A DNA stretch of 64,000 bases from Toxoplasma gondii ME49. Its lineage: Eukaryota > Apicomplexa > Conoidasida > Eucoccidiorida > Sarcocystidae. Positions within the stretch are counted from its first letter, which is position 1; each line of letters opens with the position of its first letter. Positions 11,723-23,800 of the stretch are shown here, in pieces. The position numbers were made by a program, and so were the translations under genes. The stretch is from contig NC_031474.1 in NCBI RefSeq assembly GCF_000006565.2, positions 3,383,662 to 3,447,661 on the forward strand. Direction: 5' to 3'. The notes under the pieces were generated by a model. The model saw only the letters and a list, made by a program, of their open reading frames with translations, did not search any database and was not told the DNA's origin.

Positions 11723-14639
11723 ATGGTGGCGGATCCATGTGCAGGGGCGCCAGTGGGAGGAAGCAAGACAGAGCGCTCGGAAGCAAGCGTCTCTGACCTA
11801 GCGGCGAACATGATCGGCGATGTCCTGCCAGAAAAGAACTTCTACGACTCAGACATAGGTGCGTTTCTTCTCGAAGATAAACGCATGCGTCTCCCTTCCG
11901 GAGTCGAAAACAAACAGCGACTTTGTCGTCGGTATACCTCATAAGTGGAGTGAAGAAAAGTCGACTCAAACCAAGTAAAATGAGCGCTACAGTTCCTCTG
12001 TTATTTGGCGGATTCTTCAAAGACACTCATGCCCTTTACTACCAAATTCGTGTTCTCTACAAATGCCTGGGAATGACGCCTTTCAAAGTCTGGAACAAAC
12101 ATGCCAAGGAAAAATCTGACTTCGCGTCCGGTTTCGCGGCGGTATGCCGCCTGCTGAGCAGCTGGATGAACGCAGCAATGACTTCCTGCCTGCCGTGCGT
12201 CGGGTGCTACGGATTTGCGCCATTTCGAACTGTCTTCAACAGAGCAAGACACGAGATCAAGCATCATTCTTCTCCACATTCACGACGATGTGTGGCAATT
12301 GGCCTAGGTTCTTGTCTCCCAGTTCTTACTCTTTCAACTCCTGCCTGGCGTCGAACTGGCTTCCCGTCGGTGTTAGGCGCCCTCGTCCACCTTACTTTCT
12401 CTCTTGTTGTTTGTTGTGTTGTGTGTTCGACCTCAAGGTGAAGGCGACTGGAAGCCGTCTTCATTTCTTGTGTTTACCCTTCGAGTTTCTCTGGAGTCGC
12501 GGCCTTTCCCGTACTAGGTGTGAATGGATCTTCGGTCGGGACCGACGTGGAATAACGTGAATGTCGAGGGACATTGAAATCATGCACTTTTGCCTGTTCT
12601 CGTCCTTCTAGGTTGTATCCGGGGGTACTGTCTCCATCTGCGGCAAGTGCTACCGGTCTCGGATCCTAGAGACAAAGTGGCATCACAGCGTTCTTCTGTT
12701 CCTCGGTTGTTGCCTTGTTTTGTGCCGTTCCCTGCCTGGTATGACGACTGTTCGGGTACTTTGTGTCTGCATGTTGTAACTTTCTCAATTTCGTGGTTTG
12801 CCTCTCTCCGACTCTGCTGCAGTGGCGTCGTTCACGTTGACGCCTGAAGAAGTGAAGGCGGCGCACGCGCTTGTGGAGGCGAACGACCAGCTTCTTCCCC
12901 AGTTCACCCTCGGTACGTTTCACTATCTCCGCCTTCCTCTTCATCCGTCCCCCTTTTCGTTTTTTTCTTCCCCTGATCTCTGATATTCCTCATGATCTCT
13001 CCAGTGGATTCGACTTGTCTTTTGTCTTCTTTCAAGTCGTGCTTTCCCCTCTGCGCCTGCGTCCGCGGCACACTCAGATACTTGTGCTGCTCTGGTCACC
13101 GCCACATGTGTTTCTCCTTCACGATTCCCTTTGCAGTTTTGCTTTTTCCCTTCATTTCTCTTGACGCTCGCGTTTCCGATGTTTGCATCGTCCACAGTAC
13201 CGCTGTCCGTTTCGCTTTCTGTGGTGAGTTTCTCCCGTGGATTCTCGTGTAGCGCGTTGCTGTGTGCTGACCTCTGAACTCGTTCGTCTTCTTCACGGCT
13301 CCTCAGTGTCGTGGGTCTGCTTGATCTCTCTGGGGTTTCTCCAGCGTCTCCTCGCCGTCGAACTTGCGAGGCATTTATCCCAGAGAAATGACGTTCGTTC
13401 AAGTCTAGGAACTTCGTTTTCCTCGCTGTCACAGGGAATTACCATTTTCTCGTTTTCATTCTTCTTCCTGCAATTCTTCTCCTTTGCGCCTCGCAGACAA
13501 GCTGGACCGCGACGCCGTGAGGAACTGGGACGTCTTCTACAAGGTTCGTACACAAAGACGGTGCAAGGGGCGGACCAGACACGGGTGTAGAAAAAGTAGA
13601 CCAAGCGACTCTGTCGTGGAGATTTCAAACGTTTTGGATAGCCACAGCCTGCTCTGGAGATCTCAACTGACGTGTCTGTTGGAGTGTACGTATCGTCTAA
13701 ACCGCACTCTTCGCCCTGTTCTCCGTGCATTACAACATCTCTTCACGCTGTTGAAAACCATCCCCAGGAAAAGCTCATAGGTAACCCTGCGAAAGATATG
13801 GTGGCAAGTGCGATTGAAAGTGTGCGTCGATCGACGGGAATCAGGTCGCTATTCACTGGTTCTGTTTGGAAAATTTTGAATCAGAGTTTAACCACGTCTT
13901 TGAACTCGCAGTCCGGGTGCGCAAGGTGCTTGAGAAATCTTTTTTTCAGTAGGCGGCATGTCCTCGCGCGTTTTGGTTTTTTTAGCAGCAGTAGGGCAGA
14001 GAGCGCGGAGAGAATAGTGCTTGGTCCACATTCTGCCACGCAGCTCAGGTTCACTGTCTCCCTAGTCCCGTGTGCGCCGTTGTCTCTTGCGCAATACGTG
14101 AGGATAAGCATTTACACGTAGATCTAAGAGGATCATAGCTGTCGTAATAGCCAGAGCAAATGCTAGCATAAGAGCTGTAAAGAGGACCATAACTCATCCG
14201 CCTGTAAAAATCGAGGCACTGATAGTAGCTCGCTTTTTCAGAGACGGACGGGATCTGCCGCTTGCATGGAGAACGTGAGGAGTAGGAATGTTTTTTTCCT
14301 CAAATCCCTTCAGACTCTCAGTCGGACCCCACCATGGGTCCAGTGCACGCAAGGCCGTCTCTTCTTGCTGCTCATGAAGCGAATTGCGTTTTGTGTGTCG
14401 CTGTCCAGCACAACCAGGATAACTTCTTCAAGGATCGGCTGTGGATAAAAAAGGAATTCCCAGAGTTTGCCTTTTCGTGTCCTGACCCCCAAATCGGAGA
14501 CACAAAAGACGCAAAGCCTCCTCTCCTCGTCGACGTTGGATGCGGCGTAGGGAATGCCCTCGTGCCGATTCTCCGGAGTAAGCACCGACTGACGCGTAGC
14601 AGGTTCCCAAAAACCACAGCACCAACCTCTCCGTCTTCC

Positions 14640-14687
<48 letters not shown>

Positions 14688-17600
14688 ATAGGTATGTGCA
14701 TATGCATTTGAATATATATAAATATATAAATAAGTAAATATATATATATATATGTGTAATGTATGTATGAATATGCACATTTCTGTCGGTGTATGGGTGC
14801 GGGGCACTGATTATATGCGAGCACGTCGAGAAGAAAGCAGCAACCCAGTGTGGAAAAAAAGCCACCCAGGCTCGTTGGTTAAACGGCCTTCCAGTCGTCG
14901 CCGGTGTCTGTTCGTTTCAAGCATCGCTTTCTGTTTATGGTTCCCGACTGAGGGAGTCTGCTTGTCTCACCCGTGTGGCGAAGCTGCTTTTCGTCTAAAT
15001 TTTTCTTGAATTGTCCTTACCGACGCTTTGCGCGTACTCATCGGCGACGATTGCAGTTGAGTGTTGTCGAGGAACTCGGTTTCACGCTTTCTCTGTGACC
15101 TCTCTTTCTCTTTCAGGTTTCCCTCACCTTCACGCCGTTGGGTTCGACTGCTCGAAGCGCGCTGTGCAGCTCTTGAAGGTAAGGAGAGTCCGTCTAATTC
15201 CAGCGGAAGGGACTTTGTTTTCTGCAACATCTCAACTCCTATCGATAGTGTTTAGTCCTGCACGAGTAAGCGGCGGACGACGGAGATGCCCCGAGTTCCC
15301 TACAAATCAGTAACGTATATATCTCAGAGTAAATGCAAAAATCCATTAGGAAAGCTCGTCTCGGAGTCATTTGTTTACAACACCCGCATGCATGGCGGGA
15401 CGATGAAATAGAGAGAATGTGAAGGAACTGAGACAAGTAAAGGGCAGGCTCTAGTCGCGAGTCGGCGTCTCCCTGTTCCCCAGAATGGGTTCTTCTTCAG
15501 CACTAGTGTGCAGATCGAGGAATTATGTTGAAAGCCGCTGTCGGTGTAACCGCCGTGGACGGACGTGGAATTCGCCTTGATACACGACAACAGTAGAAAT
15601 CACATAGGTACTGATCCAAAATATCTGTTTCTTCAATTTGACGTATGTCAAGGTGCATGCAGAAGGCCGTGTGGCTTCTCGCATGTGCTGCAACACCCCC
15701 GGCTTCCCACTGAGTCTTCAAGACCCAGTGGCGGCTGCGGCCTTCGTCGGTGTCGTATTGTCTACTGTCTCCGCTTGCTCTCTTTCCTTCCATGGGTTTG
15801 TCCTCTAGAGAGCTTCGGCTTGTGTTTGCATGCATCTCTTTTCGCTGTTTTTTTCTTTAACACATCCTCAGGAGCGGTGGGCTGCGCGAGTTGAGGCCCT
15901 TCCCCGCCGGGGGTGCCATCGCGGTCAAGAAGCAAGCGGCGAGACCGTCTGCGGTTCGTCTGTCTGTTCTGTGTATCCTCCTTCTTCTGCTTCTTCGTCT
16001 GCTTCTTCTTCCGCGCCTGCCTCTCTTCGACCTTCTTCCCGTTCACAGGCCTCCGCAACTCCTACCTCATGTGCGTCTCGAGACGAATTCCGAAACCCGC
16101 TCTTGGAAGAGTCTCCGGTAGAGTCTGTGGAGCCCAGAGAGGCATCTGCACCGCCGGTGTCCGAGGTTGAAGAGACTGAGGCCTGTTGCTCCGGAGAGGA
16201 CTGCAGCGAAAAGGAGGAAAACGATGTTGAGCGGGACGGCGACAGTGACGAAGAGGAAGAAGATGTCGACAGCTGGGAGAAGAGGAAGGAACAAGAAGCA
16301 AAAAGACTGCGAGAAGTCACTACCTTCGACATCACCGAGGTACGACTCTCCTGAGTCCTCTCAAAAAGGAGACCTACCCAATGAAACAATTTCTGTAGGA
16401 GTTAGAAAGCCTCGTAATTCGCCGCAAAAGAAGTGGAATCTTTAATGGCTGCCCTTCAGCACTCATTCTGTCTCTGTACGATTCCAAGGTGCCGGGACAT
16501 GCGTCGCCGTCGTGCATTCGCCACATATGTCTCGTAGTCGTTGTAGACCTTTCCCGCCTCTCCAGCGACCAATCTGTGTCTCCTTTGTGATCTGGTGTAA
16601 TTCTGTTGGTTTCGCGCTGTTCCAAGCATTCACGTGTCAAAGTAAAATATGATACACAGAGTCGTTTTTCTGTTACATCAGACGCGTTGCACCCGTGACG
16701 TAGCCAAGGCATCTATTATGGCAATGGCCAAAGGAGGCTCGCAATGTCTGTAGTACCCTATAGTCTATTGCCCAGGCCGTTTTCTCGTCTCTGCTCATTC
16801 AGTGGAACTGCTCTTCTTGTTCGCCGTACCGTTTCTTCCAAGAGTCCCCCGCAAAGATGCCTCTTGCTCTGAACTGTACGTTGTCCCACCACTAGACTGC
16901 GTAAAACAGCGACAGTTGCTGGATTTCAACATACTACGACAATACGGTTGTTTCACGTGGGTTACGTTGCAGAACCAAACGTGTGGTGTTTCCATATTTA
17001 CGGCATTGAGGGTACTCATTCGTTATGCTCTTGGCTAAAACCGGGTATCTGCCTCGCTGCCCCTTCGTGTGCGGTCTCTCTTTTGTGTTTGTGCAGAGCG
17101 ACGTTCCGGCGTCACTTGCGGCTCCTGCATCAGCCGATTACCTTCTGCTGCTCTTCGTTCTCTCTGCTCTTCATCCGCGGCACCACATCACTGTTGCTCG
17201 TCGTTGTGCGAGGCTGTTGAAGCCTGGTGGAATTCTCTTCTTCAGAGACTACGGACGCTACGATCTCGCGCAGCTTCGCTTTGCCAAGCGAGGCAAATCG
17301 AAAGTTGCAGACAACACCTATGTGAGACACGACGGCACGCTCGCCTGTTATTTTCTCACGGGTAAGGCAGTGAAAGCGAATGAAACATAACGTTGTGAGA
17401 ATCTGTTGGGGGCTGGATATGGAGACGCGGACGCAGAACGCAGTTTAAACCCGCCGAGGATCGATTGCCATTCAGTAGATGTCAGACTTTCTCCCATGGT
17501 ACGCTGGTCCTCCGCGTCACGTGGAGCTGCATCCTTCTCTCCGAGACCAATGAGGAAAGTCGCATCCAGTTGCGAAAGCATGTCTACTCGTGTGTCTCTT

Positions 17601-18351
17601 GGGATTAAAAGAGCAAAATTCATAGAGGATCCAGGGCAAGAACGTGCGATTCCATTTGTAAGAAGCAACCGAGTTCTTTTTGGTTATAAACTACTGTTTC
17701 GTCTTTTTGCTTGCGTTCATGCTGGAACCTGCACATGTGTAGGCATAATTATATATAGATGGAGAGATAGATGTATATTCATGTGTGTGTGTAGGTGCGA
17801 TCGGACACATGTGAATCACAAGCGTTCATCTCTGGCACTGTACGTGAATGAAATTTGTGTATTTCAAAAACGCGGACTCACTCGCAATGACTTGCTTGCG
17901 TCTCATGTCTTGTCCCTGCAGACGAGCTCCGAGAAATCTTCTGTCGAGAGGCCGGCTTGGAAGAAGTCGAAAACAGGTAATTTGCCTCGTCGCCTTTCCC
18001 GCTGTCTGCACTTTGGGATCTCCTGGTCGATGCATACGCAGTTTCGCTCTTTTTCTCGACAAGCGTTTTTGGATTCGCCTAGGTCGCTGAAATGCACGTT
18101 GCCGGTATTTCGAGTTACGCTTCCAAGCGACGGGTGTCTGCGCGGTGTAGCTTGTGGATTTCGTATGTTGTTACAAAGCATACAGTTTCAATTGTTTTTC
18201 ATGGGGTCGTAATGTTAGACTGGAGGCTGTTTTTCCCTTATTGCGCTGTCTTCGAAGGTACTGCCTCCGGGAGTTTACTAACAGAAAGACCGGGGTGAAG
18301 ATGCGACGTATCTGGATCCAAGCGAAATTTCGGCGTCCTCTCCAGCCGTAG
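11723..18351 (+). CDS. tRNA N3-methylcytidine methyltransferase, METTL2/6/8 family
   Basis: SAM-dependent enzyme family that methylates C32 of tRNA anticodon loops. Nine exons join in phase: 11723-11858, 12823-12912, 13497-13543, 14409-14577, 15117-15178, 15872-16339, 17097-17361, 17922-17976 and 18258-18351 (461 aa). Family hallmarks are RNWDVFYK (about 84-91), [20 protein letters not shown] (92-111), the SAM-binding [15 protein letters not shown] (132-146), [32 protein letters not shown] and a C-terminal [17 protein letters not shown]. Exon 6 (residues about 169-324) inserts roughly 120 Ser/Pro- and Glu/Asp-rich residues in the methyltransferase fold, before the strand reading TFDITESDVP, where animal members have a short loop. 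Which of METTL2, 6 or 8 is the closest relative cannot be decided by eye. The start could also be the in-frame ATG at 11657. Confidence 0.94.
14642..14686. repeat. (TA)n microsatellite in METTL intron 4
   Basis: A nearly pure TA dinucleotide run starts 65 nt after the donor of exon 4 (14409-14577). A second, imperfect TATA-rich tract follows at 14711-14755. Both strands read as open Tyr/Ile repeats, which are artefacts. Confidence 0.95.
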
Positions 18352-20887
18352 AATGCCACTCGAGCAAGGACCAGAAGTGGAAAGGTGGAAACGGTCGCTG
18401 TGGTGGAAAGCAAGACTGGCTATATGTTCCTCGTTCCTATCACTCACCCCGACGTTCTAAGGAGTCTGCTCGCTGTTCAGCATAGCAAATGACGGTTTAT
18501 CCATAGAGAAGTATCATGGTGACGAAGGAAAACAGTAGAGTTGCCAGCATTTCTCAGTTGCCGATCTCTGGCACACTCGCGCCGTCCCCCTACCACGATT
18601 GTAAAGGAATATCCACCGTTGTTGGTTTTTAAAGGTCGCTGTATGTCGGTCTTGTCGTGTCTGATCGAGTTTTTGTTACCTGTGTGGGGTATGCGTGTCT
18701 TCGTGGGGCAGTGCTTCTGTTTCCAAAAATAGCCGCGTCTGTCGCTTTGTATCTGTGCACTTGTGGTGTCAGGAGGGGTTTTGTGGTGCTCGCCGTTTGC
18801 TTTCCCCGTGTGAAAACGCGACAGAGCCCTGGACTATCGTTTTTGTACACATGGCACTCAGAGATAAAATGTCGCACGCAAGGGTAAGGCCTAGTTGTAC
18901 GCCACATCTTTTGTCGTGCGAGCTTTTAGGGCCTACAACGAAGCTGTCATAGCCAGTCTCGTTTGAGTCCTCAGGGGAAAGCGGACCCCGAGAATACTAC
19001 CAGGAAAACACGCGCCTTTTAGTGCGTCAGACGCCATAATGGGGATTATGTCCCGTGCCCCGGCAAACTCAAGTGGAGTTTCGTTCAGCTCGGTGCTGTC
19101 TTCGACATCTTTTGAGTCTGGTGTAAACTATTGGGTTTCGCCTTGTGGAAGCATCAAGCACGGGCATTCTCCTGTCAAGACATGTTTTACTGCAGGTTCA
19201 GTAAACAAGAATGTTACTTTAGCAGTGAGTTGTAGTGATGCAATCACCGGTAGCGAAAAGTGATGTCGCACCCCTCACAGTCAAAGGGAACGTGTCGTAA
19301 CGAGGGCGGGTGGCTCTTCGCCGAGTACCATCACTGGAAATAGAAAAATTCGCTCTACAAGTAGTACCAATCACAGAATCAGGGAAGGACTTGCGGAGAT
19401 GTAGTTTCGTAGTACCAGAACGAGGGAAGATTCGATGGCTGTGACTTCCGTTTTTCGCTTTTGCGTCCTGCGTTTGTACTCGGTCAGACTGTGTAGTCAG
19501 TTTGATCCTAGGAGATGTTTTCCGCGTGTCTCGTTTAGCGAACTTCGAAAGGACTTTTTTGGCACGAAGCTTTTCGGAAACAGAGTGAACTAACGCCGCA
19601 GCTGCCATGATTGCCGGACGGCAAGAGAAATGCCTTAGTCGCGTCGTACTTGTCTCGTACCTGCAGTGGAGTTACGACTGCTACTGGTGCCCCTGTAGCT
19701 GTTGACGAATTAGAGGGATGATTGATAACGGGACTCGCGCTGATGTTACACACCAGCATAAAAGGCACTGTAGGACTAGCGGTTTCAGCACGAGTGTCGG
19801 GTTTGCAGGCAGCAGTTTTTGTTTCCTCTTCCAAAGCTACTTTTCCCATGGATTCAAGCCTATTGACATGTAGTATGCACTGGCCTCAGTCAGCTAGTCA
19901 TCCTTTGGGGCAGCAGGGGCTGAATACAATTGGCTGTCGGTCAACGACGGGGCGTATGTCTGCCTTCCCGCTTCCTCGAAAGCTGTAAAAATAAGACGAA
20001 AACATCCCGCTGACAGCACTTGAGATACGCCCACAAGTGTCCACTGGCCTTTCGACAGACAAGCCAAGGTCACCTTTCACGTACATTTCACGCAAGGAAG
20101 AACATCTAGGCAGAGAGGCACAGCCACTTGCTTGGCACCAATGACTAAACGAGAGGTTCTTCTGCTGTTAGACAGAGCCCCTATGGCGGTACAAATCATG
20201 TGACTAAAGCCCTCTGCTCCTTTCTTTCTCTGCAGACAATATGCCGGTCTACATATATTCGGTAAACTCCGTGGGTCTTCCCAGCAAATATGTCCTCTCT
20301 CGAAAGACGACGTTCCAGTTCACAGCCGCTGTTGCCATTTTTCCGTTCAGAGCCCCAGGAAGTTTCTCCTCAAATAGAGGTCACCAAAGCTGAACCGTCT
20401 TCGTTCTGCAACGATAGAAGCTAAACTTTTTCCTACTAGAGTAGCCCCACATTAGGCCGCCTCAATAATGTACCACTGGACAGCGTCTGCAGCCGTCTTT
20501 AACAGACGGGACAGCGTTGCATGCAGTTACGCACATGCACACGTGTGCCAACAACGTTTGCTTGTGAATTAATCGGTTTTTCACTCGCGCCGCAGAGGCG
20601 TTTTCCTCCCCGCATTGTCGTTTCTTTTTGGAAACCCTGCCTTATCTTTGTTCAGTGAGGCAGGGACGAAAATAGTTTGCCTTCATTGTCGTCACTGCTG
20701 CTGTGCAGTTTCTTGTTGTCAATTCCACTCGTGCTACTAATCCTCGTTCAACGTGTGTCCCGCCACCGAGCCGGTACACCCTTTTCCCTCCCGAGTCCAG
20801 AAGGAGCTCAAGCTTCCTTCTTGCTTTTGCCGCCCTCGTTTCATCCTTTTTTCTTAATCTGTGGGTCGTTTTCCGCCAAAGAAAGCC
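18352..20887. other. Intergenic stretch between METTL and bL21m
   Basis: This should hold the METTL 3'UTR, the bL21m promoter and perhaps an unresolved minus-strand gene (see the separate entry at 19219-20095). The part from 20200 to 20887 becomes pyrimidine-rich towards the bL21m start codon. No RNA gene was seen. Confidence 0.35.
19219..20095 (-). other. Candidate unresolved minus-strand coding fragments
   Basis: Three minus-strand frames lie close together: 20095-19898, 19849-19535 and 19608-19219. The second has Ala/Thr/Pro-rich, protein-like composition and contains a good donor (CTGCAG followed by GTACGAG near 19664). The third is Lys/Arg/Ser-rich. A TTTTACAG at about 19985 could be an acceptor. 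I could not join them in one phase and recognise no domain. They may be a small lineage-specific gene or chance frames. Confidence 0.15.
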
Positions 20888-23800
20888 ATGCTCGCTCGCG
20901 GGTCTCCCTGGCGGCTCGTGCTGCCAGGCCGGTCAGCGAAGAGAGCGCCTGAAACGCCTCCTATCACGCGATGTCGCCCCGGTCTTGTATGCGAAAGGAG
21001 GAAAGCAGAATGTCTAAGGAGGACGGTTTCTTCTGCGGAAGAAGGAATGACGAAATTCAGCGAGAAGGGGGCAAGCCAGACCCGCATGCACCAGGGGAAC
21101 TGCGACGCAAATCACGATTCTTGCGCCGATCCCCGCAGCGCAGCGGAAGGCTCTCTGTGTTTTTTTCGGAGCTTCGCGCCTTCATCAGGTCCCCTATCGC
21201 CGTTCAAGTATCTATTCCGTCGTCCTAGGTCTGTGAACGCCCTCAGCTCCTCTGCGTTGACATCTCCGTCTCATCTCTGCTTCTCTTCCTGCTTCTCTTC
21301 CTGTGCTGCCTCTACTTGCCGCTCCTCCCCCTTCTCTCTCCTCCGCTCATCTCGATTGCTGCGCCAGAGTGTGTCAGAGCATTCTGTTCCTTCGCTGCTG
21401 TCACTTTCCAAGCCTGAGTCTCTTCGTTCTTCCGTCGTTTCCTCCCGTGAGTCGTCGTCACGTCTCGGCGACGAGTATCCATCTGCTGCCTCATACCCCC
21501 ATGTTCGTCGGCAGACTTCCTGCCTGCTCAACAGCCAGAACTCTGTGTACGATCTCGAATCTTGGAGAAGGAGTAGTGGAACTGCTTCGGACCTGCTACG
21601 CACCGTTCCCAAGGGTCCTTTGCCGAGGCACAATGGGGGCACTTCGTTCTCCTCCGCCTCCTTGCTGCACTCCATCATCTCTCCTTCTCCCTCTTTCGGC
21701 TGCGTCTTCCTTAGGCGCCTGCAGATCTACCCCCAACGTCGTGTCATCGGCCACCGCATTGTAGGAGCTTTCTTTTTTTGAACGTGACGCTTCCGAGTTA
21801 GACTACCTGGTTTGGATCTCGAATCTGTGTCTTTACCTAGTCCAAGTTCGGTCGTGCTCTTCATCAGATCCACAGTCTCTTTTATCCGTGCAGTATCGTC
21901 TGGCGTGTAAAGCAGTGCGCTGTGGCAAAGGTCTTTCGACTCCAAGCAAACGTCGAACTTCGCATCTTATGCGTTCCGTAGCGCCAGGGGACTTTGTCAT
22001 CAGTCGACACTGTGAAACGTCCTCTTTCCGGGGAAATCGGTAGCGATACAGACGGTGTCAAGTCCGGGTCACGAGCAGGAAAACGTTCATGGAGGCTACG
22101 TCGTTATGCAAAGACATCTACGTCCATGTCTACGTCTAAAGATATATATGGATATATATGGATATATATATATATATACGTGCATACATTTGAGAATGTA
22201 ATTCAGGTGAACACGCAGTCGAACAGCATCATTGCAATGGGCGCTCTATGGCATCGGCATGGTCGCACGTATGCCCCTGCTCGCCGGCAGCATCTAACAT
22301 AGAATCATCTTCTTCATTCACCGAATGTTCAGCGGGGCCTTCTCAAATGTTTAGCAAAAAACAGTCCTTGTGAGCCTCCGCTTTCATGGGTCGGTTCCTT
22401 GATTCTATATCCGGTAAAACCCCAGCAAAGGAAACGAAGGTGACAATTCAGGCACAGTCCCCTGTTCCTGCTTTCGCGCTCATCTTTTTTCTCGTGTTGC
22501 TTCTGCGTACGCGGGCAACTTTGTCGGTTTTTCTCAGTCACCTGGTTTCCTGCGTCACGGAGGGAACGCTTTATCACAGGTGGCTGTCTTGAAGTGTACT
22601 CTCACCCCTCAGTGGCGGGCGGAACTGCGTTGCCATTTTTCAACTCTGTTCTGGAGTCCTCTGTCCCAGTGGACCGTGTTGGCTAAGTGAATGCAGCGCT
22701 TCTCATAGACGCAACCAGTGGAACATGTTTGGTTTTCCATGGTCGCAGCTCCCTCGCGTTCTTCTTGTCGTGTAGGATTTGTGTCACTCGACCGTGGTTC
22801 TCGCCTCTGTTTTGCAGGAGATTTTTCGGGGAAAACATCGGCGTCGGCGAATGGTCCCGCCGCGGATTCCCCTGCACCCGCTGGCGGCGAACACGTCGGA
22901 GGAGACGGCCTCGAAAGACATGAATTTGTTTGAGACGTACCGCGACCTGCAGCTCCGGTGGAAGAAGACTTGTCGGCAGCGCAAGAAGAAATTCAACATC
23001 GCGCGCAAGTGGCGCATGCCTCGAAACATTCGACCGCTTCCAGACCCGAGCTGGACGCTCGTGTTCCACGTCAACCCCCGCAGTGGGTACCGGCGAGGAC
23101 GAGGCGTGTGTAGAGACAGGAGGCGAGAGAAGCTGCAGGGCGACGCCTTGGAAGTCTCGGCAGAAGACGAGGAGAACCGTTTAGCCGGGAAGGCGCCGTC
23201 GAATAGAGATCAGGAGGATAGGCAACGAGGACGTGGAGCTCAGGAAACTTATTTCCGCTCGGATGCAGCACTGGACGCTGCCATCGAGGAAGAAAACATC
23301 CTCCAGATCCTTGCGCGACATCCTGAGAAAGGTCGAGTCGAAGGCAGCGGACGCCCGCGAGGCGCCGACGGCTGGGGCAGAGACGGACCCCTGCCGCAGT
23401 GGATGCAAATTCTTCAGCGAACGCCACAGGAAGAGCTATTCTGCGTCATGAAGAGCAATGTCTCTACCCAACACAAGGTATGCATGCGTGCATTCCGTGT
23501 GCAAAGGCTTCATCGTCGTTTTCTTCGCGAACAGAAAATCAGGAGATGAATGAGCAGGAGTCGCTGTTCGCAACGCAAGAGGGTCGGCTTTCGCTTCAGA
23601 GATAAAATGCGCAGTTTTTGTTCCCCCTGCTACCTGGTTTAGGCGCCGCTACCCAAGGGAGAGAGGCGGCGCGTAAACCGCGGCATTAGAAGTGTGGAAG
23701 TTACTGTCCATTAGCTGTGGGGACTCATACAGAGTACAGGTTTTCCGCAGGATTAAGAACTAGACTCTGTGTCGTTGTGTATTTCAAAGTATAGATGTGT

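Noticed and set aside
14310..14865. Minus-strand frames of about 150-165 codons across the METTL gene
   Set aside because: They are shadows of the METTL exon plus a (TA)n repeat translated as Tyr/Ile runs.
20861..20887. In-frame extension of bL21m to 20861
   Set aside because: That codon is GTG; eukaryotic initiation is placed at the ATG at 20888.
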